Assembly (NCBI GenBank): GCA_036346405.1
Contig: CM070548.1
Span: 89,673,333-89,737,332 of the forward strand
Length of the DNA: 64,000 nt
Source of the DNA: Phyllostachys edulis
Lineage: Eukaryota > Streptophyta > Magnoliopsida > Poales > Poaceae
Direction of reading: 5' to 3'
Numbering within the stretch: position 1 is the stretch's first letter; each line of letters begins with the position of its first letter. This document shows, piece by piece, positions 1 through 11,900 of the stretch. The position numbers and the translations under genes were made by a program. The notes below the pieces were generated by a model, which searched no databases, was not told where the DNA came from, and saw only the letters and a program-made list of their open reading frames with translations.

Positions 1-797
1 GGGCTAAGCTCAGGACTTGAATTCTGGCCCGAAAGCCCGATGAAATGCAATTAAAATAATAAAAAACTATTTTTATTCTCAAAATGAATTCAATATTAAT
101 TTTTATTCAAAAAAGAATTAAAATAATGTTTTTAAAATAAAACAATGTGTTTTTGGGCCTAGTCGGGCTCGGTCCTACTCATTTGAGACCAGACTTTTGA
201 GTCTCAGCCCGACGTTTGAACATGTCTAGTGTCGGTGAGGTGAACAACAACAGGGATGGTCGGATCCGGAGGCAACGGGTCGAGGACGGCCGGATCCGGC
301 AGCGCCAGCTTCGGAGCACCTCGGCAACGCAGGTGCACATCGTGGCGGAGGAAGAAGCATGACGCCGGTGGCCTCAGGGATGATGGATCTGACGGTGGCG
401 GCCTCAGGGACCCAAGATCCGCACTGGGGACGATGGGCGGTGCACCGATGAGAAGGACATTAGCAAAGAGGTGATGTACCTCGAGGTCGCTGGTGGAGTG
501 AATGGTGGATCCACGTTGTCAGCCTCGGGAACGTCGGATTTGACGGTGTCGGTCTCGGAGACGGTAGATCCGTCGGCGTGCCTCGTCGAGGAAGGATGGA
601 GGTGCGTAGGGCAGCGGAGGGGTTGGGATGGCCGAATCTAGAGGCAGTTGGGTCGGGGACAGTGGGATCTGGTGTTGTCGGTGGTTCATCCTTCTCAGGT
701 CCGGTGCACCGGCTTGGGCCACTGCCTCACTGCTTCACCCACGTTCATATACTTATCATTCGATTTTGACCCATTGAATATCGATTGCATAGAAACC
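1..797. other. Intergenic DNA at left edge; no gene recognised
   Basis: Positions 1-230 are AT-rich, with short GGGCT/CCCGA-type motifs at both sides of an A/T core. That layout resembles the end of a grass MITE whose other end lies outside the window. Positions 240-730 are more GC-rich, with repeated GGATC/CGGATC words and only short open frames of low-complexity composition (for example 256-474). I see no domain, splice structure or start context that supports a gene. Confidence 0.4.
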
Positions 798-1377
798 ACA
801 GTGCAAAAAATTAGACCGGTTGTCGAACCGGTCAAGCAGCTGGTTTACCAGTCCAACCGCTGGTTTTTATATGTATGCATATTATATTTATTTATCATTA
901 TTTTTTTAATAAAAATAGTGATTTTGTATTAAATAATGCAATCAATTTTTATATCTAGATTATGAATCTTCTAAACAAGAAATTTATCATTAGAATTAAG
1001 CATGTATAGCTATAACAACAACATAGTTATACAGTAGTTGTTTGTCAGAGTATTTCTTCAGAGCAATGGATGAAAACTATTGTTCAATTCTCAATGAAAC
1101 AACTAGCGCACAATAGTGGGGCACTCATATTCACATCTTTCCAATCCTTCCCCTAAATTCACAGCAAGAAAATAATAAAAATGAGGGTATTTATGTCCTA
1201 AACAAAAATCGTCTGGTTCAGTGAAACCGACTCTGATTCGCCGGTTTACTAAAAAGCCGACCGGTTTTTCCTAGTCCGAATGCATGGACGGTCTTTGAGT
1301 TGAACCGAGCTGGCTAAGTCACTGGTTCATGTTTTTTCCGGTTTAACCAGCGGTCCGGTCCAATTTTTTGTACTATG
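798..1377. mobile_element. TIR DNA-transposon fragment (hAT or Mutator-like MITE)
   Basis: The ends are imperfect inverted repeats. The left end reads CACAGTGCAAAAAATTAGAC (from 797) and the reverse complement of the right end reads CATAGTACAAAAAATTGGAC. Flanking near-perfect duplications, ATAGAAAC(C) before and ATAGAGAC(C) after, are 8-9 bp long, the size used by hAT (8 bp) and Mutator (9 bp) elements. The interior is AT-rich with repeated CCGGTT words near both ends and has no transposase frame, so the element is non-autonomous. The exact superfamily is uncertain. Confidence 0.6.
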
Positions 1378-1386
1378 ATAGAGACC

Positions 1387-3821
1387 TAAAGTTCAAGGAA
1401 CAATATATTATTATAGAAGTCACCACATTCGTTTTCAAGGGTTAGAAATTACCACATTAATCGGAGTAAAAAGAGAAAGATCTGTGCCATCAATTGTGCT
1501 GGGTCCAGATTATAACGGTCAAAATTAATCAGATTTAAATATGAGAGCTATTATAAGATGTACAATTGTATCTTCAATCATACATACTAGAGTTTTGTAA
1601 CAAATACAACTCTACTTTCAAATATAAACATATGTACTATAGTATTCTAGCCGCACAATTGCGCGTAAAATTTGGCTAATTTTTATGAAATAACCATTTT
1701 AAAAATATTTTTAATATAACATCCGTTGTAAAATATCTTAAAAATGATTCCTACTTGTCACAGCATCCTTTGGCACGTGTAAGTCTAAACTTATTTTCGA
1801 AAAAAATAGCCCTTTTGGCCATGCCATAGTTGGTACCATGACAGGCAGTGTTGTTTTGCCACCGAAGGGTCATTTTTTCAAATAGGTTAGATGAGGGGTT
1901 ATCTTAAAAATATTATTTAAGAAGGTGTTGAATGATAAAAAAAATCATGGTAAAGTATGAGAGTGCCTCTACCACGAACGGTCTTTTTAGAAGATTGTTG
2001 CGAGACATGATCGGTCACTGACAAAGTGTGAGGAATACTAATCAACATGATCGGTCACTGACAAGGTGACAGAATGCATAAGGCAGGAGCAATGATCAGT
2101 ACAATGCTACTATTACTGGTCTACTACGACTGTACGACAGCCAGGAGTATTAATGTCACCGGCCTGTCAGTGGCAACCATTGGACGGCGAGACACCCTGA
2201 CCCCGTGCCCTCCCCCAGCTGCCGCCCGCGCTGCGCCTGCACGCCCATCTCGTCTCGCAGACGGCCGCCCGTACGTGCACTGCCCGTTCGGTCGGTCAGG
2301 CCACCATGCAACGACCCTCCCTTCCCTCGCGTTGCAGGCCACTTCACCCGTCCCGCTCTCGTGCCGGTATGTATGCCGCGCGCCGGGTGTCCCACTCCAT
2401 TCCCCAGCGCCAGCGCCAGCGCGCACCACTGCCCGGCCCGCCCGCTTTGCCAAAAGCGCGTGCACGGTGGCGGAGCCCGCTAGGGTGCCTGATTTGCATG
2501 AGTATCCCCAGAGTTTTTAAAAATTATGTACATATTTTGTTTGCTATAGGCTCTATTGAATTTCGACTTTCTTGCAATTTGATAGTATTTTTTTGTGAGG
2601 AAGTCTAACACATTTTTTGGGTACGTGGAATTGAACACATATCCTTTCTTGGAACTAAACATGTTGCTACTTTGGGGCGTCGCTCATTGCTTTGGGCCCT
2701 CACGGTGATGGGGCGAAGTATGGCTCGGACGTACGGAGGATAATGACAGGATGGTGCGAGGCATAGGGGAACGCTGGTGGCGGAGAATGGAAGCAGGAGG
2801 GCGCGTGAACGATGATGACTTCATTGTGGAGGTCGATCTACGATTTCCATTCGGTATCTTCCATGGTGCGATTGGGATGGAGCGCCTGTGAGGGGATCGA
2901 GAAAGGCGCTCGACTGTGGGATTTTTGCATAATTCCGCACCAACGGGGTGGGGGCTTTCTACAAAACTAACGTTTAAGTGGTGGGGGACGTTTGCCTCAA
3001 TCTAGACCATCTGGTGTGAATCTGATGCTCTAAATAATTTTTTTAAAGATTTTCATCATTTAGCCATTTTCACCTGACACGTCGCCCTATGTGAATGGTA
3101 CAAAAGTATTGTATTTATTTATTTAGCTCTTAAGAACTTTTTAAGTTTCTAACTAAAAAACCAAGTGTCGAATTCTCTATATGTTCGCGGCGTTGCAACC
3201 GTCACGGTGAGTACAATGACTCAAAACTAATATTGGGTATTTTTACTTACAAATTTTGAAGCCATATATGACGTTAATAGGTCGTATCAATACTAGCATA
3301 CTAAGTATATATGTACTAAAAACCGTACATGTTTCTTGAGTGGTAGGGTACACGAACTGCTATGTAGGCTATGTGGCATACTAATAAAAAAATTCTGGAA
3401 TGACTATACATTTTTAATAATGCGTTTGCATATATTTAAATTTTGTTTATCAATATTAGTATTTGTTATTGTTATCACCCATATAATAAGTTGTTTTCAC
3501 AACTAATTGTGTAAATTAGTCAATTAATAGGAAAGGAAGCACAACTAATTATATATGATTGTTAAGTACCATATAAACACAATATTCATAATACATGATT
3601 TATGCGATGCTAACATTATCATCCAATAATCACTTAACAACCGCTCTTTTAGCCATGTGTAACTCAACACAAATGCCCGGGCGAGCCACATGCTTCTTTG
3701 CCACTAAAAACCCAACAAATACTCGGGCCAGCAGCGCGGCCACCCATTATTAACATCACGCGCGCGCGCGCACGCACCCGCGCAGGGGAGGAGAGAGCTT
3801 GCTGCTAGCCAAGTAGCCATC
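1387..3821. other. Intergenic DNA upstream of the MIZ1-like gene
   Basis: Mostly AT-rich, with one GC-rich island around 2150-2480. That island holds an open frame on the plus strand (2074-2520, 148 codons) with a hydrophobic start, but the rest is proline/alanine/arginine-rich low-complexity protein open in several frames on both strands, so I do not call it a gene. A 19-base direct repeat (CATGATCGGTCACTGACAA) occurs at about 2007 and 2047. The last 100 bases before the MIZ1-like ATG are GC-rich with an alternating CG run near 3757-3770. No clear TATA box was seen. Confidence 0.4.
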
Positions 3822-4745
3822 ATGGCGAGAGCCTTCCGCGCAGCCTCCCCGCTGCCTCTCCCCTCCAGCTCCAGGAACACCACTGGCGCCGCTGCGAACG
3901 GCGGGGGCGGCAAATTCCCGTGGCTGATCAAGAAGCGCTCGAGCAAGGCGGAGAGCAAGGGCGAGGAAGCCGAGGAGACTAGAACAGCCGCTCGCTTCTC
4001 CACGCCGTCGTCGTCCGCCGACTCCACCGAGCACTCCGCTTCGTCGTTGAGGAAGCGCGCGGACGCGCTTGCGCGGCTGCGGTCCGCGTTCCTGGCGGCG
4101 ATCACCCACCGGCGCCGCCGCCGGCAGCTCGGGTCGTGCGTGACGGGCACCATCTTCGGTCGGCGGCGCGGGCGCGTGCACGTGGCGCTGCAGACGGACC
4201 CGCGCTCGGCGCCGATGCTGCTGGTGGAGATGGCCGCCTACTCCACCAGCGCGCTCGTCAGGGAGATGTCCTCGGGCCTCGTGCGCCTCGCGCTCGAGTG
4301 CGAGAAGCCGCCGCTCATCGCGGGTACATACCACTCATACATACACAGAGATTTACACCATTTGCATGCGCGCGCACTGTGAGATTAACATAGCAAGAAA
4401 TCTATCCATCCGACGCACATGCGTGCAGGCGAGAAGCGGCGGGCGTTGCTCGAGGAGCCGACGTGGCGCGCGTACTGCAACGGGCTCAAGTGCGGCTACG
4501 CGGTGCGCCGGGAGTGCGGCGCCGAGGAGTGGAGGGTGCTGGGCGCGGTCGAGCCGGTGTCTGTCGGAGCCGGCGTGCTCCCGGACGACGGCAGCGCCGG
4601 CGCCGGCGCGGCGGAGGGCGACCTGATGTACATGCGCGCCAGGTTCGAGCGGGTGGTGGGGTCGAGGGATTCGGAGGCGTTCTACATGATGAACCCCGAC
4701 GGCAATGGCAGCCCAGAGCTCAGCATCTACCTGCTCAGAGTCTGA
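3822..4745 (+). CDS. MIZU-KUSSEI1-like (DUF617) protein
   Basis: Two exons, 3822-4323 and 4429-4745, with a 105-bp GT-AG intron splitting a glycine codon; the product is 272 residues. MIZ1, the founding Arabidopsis member, is needed for root hydrotropism and is linked to endoplasmic-reticulum membranes; this paralogue's exact role is unknown. Residues 1-100 are basic and serine/alanine-rich. The DUF617 domain runs from about residue 105 to the end: it has GTIFGRRRGRVH, LQTDPRSAP and SALVREMSSG in exon 1, then WRAYCNGLKCGYAVRREC, EPVSVGAGVLPDD, MYMRARFERVVGSRDSEAFY and the terminal LSIYLLRV in exon 2. The length fits the family. The start is the first ATG of the frame and gives a complete domain. 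Exon 1 is extremely GC-rich, as often in grasses. A retrotransposon LTR begins about 120 bp after the stop codon. Confidence 0.93.
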
Positions 4746-4868
4746 CGATCATCGAGCCAAAAATCCTTATGTTTGCAGTTGGCTTAATTTCTACGTATCA
4801 GTATGCATGCATGCGTAGTTTGGGCTCGTGTTTCTTTCCTGCTTTTCATGTAATTTAGAGGCCTTGGT

Positions 4869-5735
4869 TGTCGAAGGTCGATCACACCGGTCTCTATCGA
4901 GCTTATCCGGCAAAATAATATAAGACAATCTAGACGATCACCTTTTATTGACGTTCACACAATGAGTATTTGTACGAGAATACAATGTGAACGTACAAAG
5001 CGTAATGACTGCGTTAGGGATAGTTATCTTAGAGATTATGGATTATTTTACAGAATTTATGGGTTATCCCTTTATAACTATTGAAGGGGGTGATAATTAA
5101 TTCCGCTAAAGGTGCCCCGTATCTTCAAACACATTACTATTTTGAGTCTTGAACTATCACGTCTTTTAGCCAACTATCGTAAGTTGTCAGATGCCTCCTT
5201 AACCGTTCTCACATTTAGTCACATAGGAAACCACCATATCTCCTGACTAGTTTGCTGGTCGGGGATGACCCAAACCGTATAGCTGGTTGTGTAGTGTCCA
5301 TGAACGGTCGTCTCATGACTCAAATTGGTATGCGACCAGTTTGGTCGTAATAAAAGGGATTATACTTCCTCTAAACACTGGTTGTAGGTTTATCACCGTT
5401 ATAAAGTGGACCCGCTTTGAAAGAAACTCTGACTTTGACTGAAAATGTTGACCTATTTAAGAATCCTCATCAACTAGCCCTCAAGACTTAAGAAAATAAA
5501 AAATATATTTTCTTACGGCTTTCTTGCCTTGAAACGTGTATCAAGAAGATTTGATCAGACACAATCATTGCAGACATTTAATGAAAATGTAAGAAAAAGA
5601 AAAAGATTTTTGTTTTCTTGGAAACTGTTCTGAAAGTTGCGATGAGTGGGAGAACGATTTGTGGTAAAAAAGGAATAAAAATACTTCTTCCTTACCTTCA
5701 TGTTTACTCCACTCTCATTGCAATCTCCGCCTTGA
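4869..5735 (-). repeat. 3' LTR of the gypsy element
   Basis: The stretch 4869-5165 aligns along its length with 14840-15140 (shared words include GAGCTTATCCGG, CTTTTATTG and AATGACTGCGTTAGG), identifying it as an LTR. On the minus strand a TATA-like TTAAATAGG lies at about 5451-5460, which places U3 above it and R/U5 below it. The high-coordinate edge is inferred from the neighbouring polypurine tract, and the low edge is uncertain by about 10 bp. Confidence 0.75.
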
Positions 5736-5752
5736 AGCCCCCCGCCTTTGAG
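5736..5752 (-). other. Polypurine tract of the gypsy element
   Basis: On the minus strand this reads CAAAGGCGGGGGGC, a typical grass retrotransposon polypurine tract (plus-strand primer site) lying just before the inferred 3' LTR. Confidence 0.6.
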
Positions 5753-5877
5753 TCTCTTCGTCTCCAAAACCTCTATTTGATCTAGATCATGGGGATACTA
5801 GGTAGTTTAATATCTTTCTCGAGAGCAATATTCAAGAACCGGAGAATAAAGAGTATCTCACCCCTAGGGCCTTGATC

Positions 5878-8806
5878 AAATGGATTCCCTGCGGCAGCGA
5901 AACGGCTCCAATTTCGGAAGAAGGTCAGATTATCCTTTTCACTTCTTTCGTGAAATTTGGTTTTCGCTTGCCGGAGAGTGAGTTCTTAGCAGATATCTTA
6001 GACTACTTTAGGATATAACTCTTCCATCTTGGACCAAATTCCATTTTGATCCTTAGTGTCCTTTGACATCTTTTTTTTGTGAAACGACAGAGTGCCAATA
6101 TTGCATTAAAGATAGAAGCAAAAACAAAAACAAAAACAACATTGCGAAGCTTTCCTTGGCATTCCTCCATCTGTTCATCTTTTTTGCCATTTTTACCAGT
6201 TTACCCGCAACAATAGATGTCAAGAGTACTGTGGTAGCATGCATTTCAAGCTCTATGACCAAATGGCCAAAAAAAGCATCCCCTTCCTATCAAAGATACA
6301 TGACGTGACTACTAGAAGGAGTGGTTCTACTCTGAAATCCCTAGAGGTAGTTGTCTGAAATACACCGAAAGTCCTTCTCTGACCTGGTCTGCTCCGGACG
6401 TGAAGAATGAGAAGCCTTTCCCGAAGCTGACAGTAGGAAAAAAGACTGGTCGATATAGTCATTTCTCTAGTAGCTGTTGGACTAACTCGTCAGAAAATCA
6501 TCCAGGACTTACTTCAGCACAGGATCAAACCCTTAAAGAAGAGGGCTCATTATGCTTGGATTCTCTAAGGGGTTGAGAACCCGACCAAAGACGGTTCTGG
6601 AGGTATGTTACTCTCCAAGTTTCTTTAAAGCAAAGTTTGACTTTGTAGTATAAACTTTAATAGGTCTATAATATTTTTTTGGCTTTTAGTATTGCTAGAG
6701 GAGGTGGTTGAAGAAAGGACTTCAACTATATTCATATATTCATAAACGAATGAATACAGGTATATATAATTTTAATCTTAGTCTTGATTTTTTTTCTCTT
6801 AAGACTATAGTTGATAAACTTCTATTTCTCTTTAGATGCATGGCAGAAAGAAGGATCCAGTAGCCAAACCCCGCCGACAAAGAAGACCAACACCACTGAT
6901 GCAAGATCTTCACAGGTCATTGTCGAGAGACCAACAACCAGGGGAAGACCTGCTACAACAGTCTCTGTGGGTGCTCCGGCTACTGTCAAGCAGACTAGTG
7001 GTGCATCGAACAATGCTGCACCATAAAGTCCTAGGCTACAGTAGATCCGATCAGCACCCTTCCTGCTATTTGGTTGAGGTGCATTCATGACCAACCTTAG
7101 ACGTAGGAAAAGCTGGCAAAGACTGCCAAGGCAGCGACCCAGGTGCGCAAGAAAAAACAAAAGGCTATACTTTCAAAGCCACTTTATTGTCATCTTCCTT
7201 CATTCCCATGTGTTTAGGGTGAGAGAGATGAAATTGAGGACGAAGAAGAAGTTTCTCTTATCTTGGTGTGAAAACCTAGGATTAACAGTCTTAGTGTTAA
7301 TATCGTTGACGATAAAACAACTAGTGGCAACAGTACATTAGTTGCCCCTGACGCCTTGTTTTTTTTGGGACCGACAATGGTCTACGTTTTGAGAAATTTA
7401 TCTAACTTAACTCTTTTTATTTGATTTTGTTTGCAATATTTGCTTAGATAAATATCTTTATCTGTATCAGCCCTCCGACCACTTCTCCTACTCCAACTGC
7501 TGAAGTTGAAGAAACTAGAGAGGAGCAAATGCCTACTCCTCCTGTGGCTGAGTTGGCACAAATCATCTTGGAGGAGGCAATAGTGCTTGTGGTGGAGGCT
7601 AAGGAAGTGGTCGAGAATGCTCTGACCTCCCCAAGATAGATATCTGCAGAAGAAACGAGCAAGCCTCAATTCCTGTAGAAGAGGTGGTCGAACTAATCCC
7701 ACTATTTGATTCTTGATTAGATAATATATAATTCTAACTTCTTACTATCATATTTATAGAAAACAAATGAAATGCTTGACATTTTTAAGGCTTTTATGGA
7801 CAATTCGACCAGCGAAGATACTTATAAAGATGTAGAGATTGCACGACTGAATGAGTATGTTAAAAAAAACTCTTGTTCTAATTACTTGAGTTATACTTGT
7901 ATATCTAACTTTGCCATTTCAGTTAACTCAAACAAGAAAAGCACTCTGCTGGTCAGATCATTCAAGAATATGAGAACAAGCTAGTCTTTACAGACAATGC
8001 TGCCAAGGACTTAAAGTTCCAACTTGTTCTTAAAAATGGACTCCAATAAAATGATGAAAGTCTCGAGGAAGCTACTACAGAGCACAAGCGCCTTGAAGAA
8101 CTCAACTCAAAGCTTTTGGAAGATCCGAAGGAGTGTCAAGTGGTCTACGAAAAACTTGTGCAGGACCACGACACACTTCTTCACAAATATAAGGAAGAAA
8201 CAGAAGGTAAAAACCTCAATCTTATATTATAGCAAGTGCAAATAACTCATGCTCATAAAAAAAATGTCTTTAAACATTTAGATTTGCATAAACAATTGAG
8301 AGTCAAGAGAGGGTCCGCACGACAAGCACAATTTGAGTTGAAACAAGTAGATAAGCTTCAAATTGTTGTTCAAGATGAAAGCAAAAAGCTTGAAAAGAAA
8401 AAAAGCTCTCATAGAAGTGATCTAAAATATCAAAGAAGCTAATCCTATAGCTATTACTTTCATTTTAACTCATTTAAGGAGCCATCAGTTGATGAACTGG
8501 TCGATGACATCAAAGCTCAAGTGAAGTATATTGTCAACCACTTCCCGATATGGTTCAATCCATGAAGACCTCTCTTCAGTCAGTCATAGCATCAACGTAG
8601 GCACCTTGTTCATCAAGTTGAAGCATTTCCCCAAGGATGCAGTGGACTTGGAGAGGTTGATTCCTGATTTGAGTTTGAACTCTACACAAGAAATTCAGAA
8701 GAAAAGAGAGGGAGTAGCTTCCCTTGTAGTATTTTTCGTGGGATGTATTGGACTACGAAACTACCGAAGTATTTTATCCAATTTCCTCACTTCATCCAGG
8801 AAGTGA
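5878..8806 (+). pseudogene. Antisense accessory ORF of gypsy element, transposase_28-like, broken
   Basis: Conceptual plus-strand pieces with stops between them resemble the 'putative gypsy type transposon' domain proteins (Pfam PF04195) common in grasses. About 5905-6055 gives a block with ILFTSFVKFGFRLPESEFLA followed by LGPNSIL. After an unrelated stretch at about 6065-6265, the reading resumes with KEWFYSEIPRG and NEKPFPKL (about 6310-6430). Later blocks are lysine/glutamate-rich and predicted coiled coil (about 7770-8440), then a conserved-looking tail ending near 8806. The function of this protein family is unknown; PF04195 is a name, not a demonstrated transposase activity. The order of blocks fits the family, but the reading frame is broken many times. 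Confidence 0.65.
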
Positions 8807-8989
8807 GTCAGTCTCGTCGAAACATTGATATTCCTTGCTAACCTGGTTTATGACTAATTGTTAATCGACTTTCGCTAAAAGTCGACTAGCGCTAAGGGAT
8901 TTAGCCATCCAGAGCCCAGATAGAAAACTTTCATACCTTGTCATATTATTTATAGCAGGAAATTGCATTAGGATTATGTGTTGTAACTT

Positions 8990-11900
8990 GTCGCCTTGTG
9001 GCATGGCTAGTAGTACTATACCAGCCCCGAGCCTTTAAGTTCTCAAGAACCATCAAAGTATAGTGTCCAGTGGTCGTCTAGGCTAGACTCTACTATTGCC
9101 GTGGTTCAGAATTAGTCTATTCAGTGATTAAATCTGCGAAATCCTAAGACTTAATTGTTGTTCGGGCAATATAATGGATATAAAATGATCCAAGTTATAC
9201 TGCCCACTTAGCAATGCGACTAGTTGACTCTTGATTGTGTAGAACACTTCTCAAGGCAAAGGATGATGGTACTGTAATCTTATACGATTGAAGTAATGTC
9301 GTAGCTTACAGAAAGCCATTAATAGGGCATAAAGTAACTTTTGCACTTGAGGGTTGTGATCCTTTGGTCCATGTAGTACTTCACTTACATAGTAAACAAG
9401 TTGTTGGACCTTCTCGTTCTGTGACCAATACATCACTGACCACATTATGTGTAGTAGACAAATATACCAATAAAGGTTCTCCTGGGTAGGGTGATACCAA
9501 TATTGGTGGGCTTGCTAAATAATTCTTAATATTCACAAAGGCATTGTTTGCCTTATCCAACCAATTAAATCTATCATGTTTTCGAATCACCTTAAAGAAA
9601 GGCAAATCGTGCTCACCTGAGCGAGAAATTAAGCAACTATTGCCGCCATTTGACTAGTTAAACCTTGAAACTCCTTCACTGTTGAAGGTGGTCGTAGAGA
9701 TTCGGTGGCATATATTTTTTTCACGATTGACTTCAATGCCTCTAGAATTAACAAGAAAACCAAGTAATTTGCTATAAGAAACACCAAAAGTACACTTTTC
9801 TTGATCAAATTCATAAAGATTTCTGCCAAATCAGACAGATGATCAAAGCTGTCTGTGCTCTTTACTATGAGATCATCTACATATGCTTCCAGATTACACC
9901 ATATCTGGTCGACAAAAGTCTTTTGCAGAATTCGTTGGTACGTGGCACCAATATTTTTCAGCCTAAACAACATCTTGATGTAGAAGTAGATGTCAAAAGG
10001 GGCGATGAAAGAAGTCTTTTCTTCATCTTTTCTTGGCATATTTATTTGATGATAGCTTAAGTAAGTGTTGGCACTCATTTTATGTGTGCTTTCATATATT
10101 AAATTCTTGGTTAATTGGTAATAAATTAACGAAGTTATGGATTATTATCGCTAATGCTAACCTGGAATCAGATATTGTATTTTTGGAATATTCTTTGCAT
10201 AAATCTTCAAAAATCAGTGGAAAATACACAAAAGGATATTATTGGCCATGCATCGGAGCTATTGGGCTCTAGGCTAGCTTTGAAACTGCCGACGCAAGCC
10301 TAGAGCCACCCCGACGCAAGGGCCCACTAGGGCACTGACTGCCCTCCGAAGAATTCTCTAGAAGCCTCTTGTCTGGTTTTGCACGAAAGATTGCCAACTT
10401 GGGCGCCAAGACACCAGACTCTCTAATTTTTGGAAACCGATGTGGACTCTGAACTGGATAATGGAAGGACTCGAATAGGGCTCGCATGTCATACGAACAT
10501 AGAAGATTTCGAGGAGCGGACGACACATGGACTCAGGAGTTTGAGTCCGTGCGCCTGCCAGCTCAACCCTTGAGCCGAGCGGTGCACGACATGTGTCGGG
10601 TGACGAACATGGTTCCTCGGCTGCCTATAAAAGGGGACCCCCTCCTTCGATTTGAACATCCCTCTTCTGATGACCCAGTGCAATTTTAGCGGATTTCGAC
10701 CCTCAAAATCTGATCTTCTAGTTGGTATGCTAGATTAGAATAGTTCTTTAGCAACGAAGCCCTGCCGTAGGTTCCGGAGCTCTACTTCAACTTCTGTAAG
10801 AGGTAATGATGTAATCTCAAGTAATTATTGTAATCTTCCATGTTCTAGTTGTTTCACTCTATCTTAGTTGCTTATTGGGCTTCTATTTTACGGTTGTCCA
10901 TTTATGCAATGTTTTACTTCCGATCTATTTTGGTCAGTACATTGTTTTAATTAGTCGTTATAATCGTGATGATTAGATTGATCTAGTAGATCCTTGCATA
11001 TTGGTTTATGAGGTTGTTTGTAGTTAACGTATAAGTTAGAAAGATCCGTACATTCGGGGGTTGGAGCCGTGCATAGTGGTGACAGTACTAGGGCTTAGAG
11101 AACAACGTATCACCGGTGGCTAACTTATGCTTGACATCTCTCTCATAGCTTGTTTATGCGGTAAGATAGGGATGACGGGTGTGATGATGCACTGTGTAAT
11201 TGGTTGCGGCCTTTGATCAAGGTGTGCATGGCCGGTGAAGGGCACTACGGTCCCCGGTGAGAGATTAATCGCAACGACTAGAGAATTGTAGTAGATAGAT
11301 TAAATTATCTTCTTTGTAGACTAACAACTGTCGTGTGGTACTAGAACATTTATCATCAACTTTTTGCCTAAGGGTTGAGGAAAGGATCACCATTTTATAC
11401 TATGATTTCATGAAGGATTAGATGTGCCATTAGGAAAACCCTAAGTTAGTGGATGGTTCCCTGTGGATTCGATAACCCTAAAATACTCTAGGTGAAAAGC
11501 TACAATTGGCCCATGCGCTTGCGGTTACATTTGTTTGCTCGTAGTCAGCATAAGCAATAAGCATTCAGAAAACTCATCAATTCACATCCCGCAGCTGAGG
11601 CAACCAATCGATCGATGTAGGGTAAAGGTAAGTCATACTTAGGGTAGACAATATTCAAATTAGTAAAATCAACTCACATGCGCCAATTACCTTTTTTTAC
11701 CATGACCAAATTCGCAAGCCAATCTGGGTGGTCGACTTCGCAAATGAATTCAGAGTCTAAGAGTTTGTCCAACTCTTACCGGATGGCTTCTTGCCAATTA
11801 GGAGCAAATCGCTGGTACTTCTGCTTCATAGGTCGTTTATCAGGCCGTATGGCTAGCTTGTGCTTGATCACCTCCCTTGAGACTCCGGGCATGTTGGATG

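Noticed and set aside
2074..2520. 148-codon open frame with a hydrophobic N-terminus
   Set aside because: Open in several frames on both strands because of high GC, low-complexity composition and no family resemblance, so not called as a gene.
3756..4334. 192-codon minus-strand open frame over the MIZ1-like exon 1
   Set aside because: It is a GC-driven shadow of a clear DUF617 gene on the plus strand; composition is arginine/alanine-rich with no domain.
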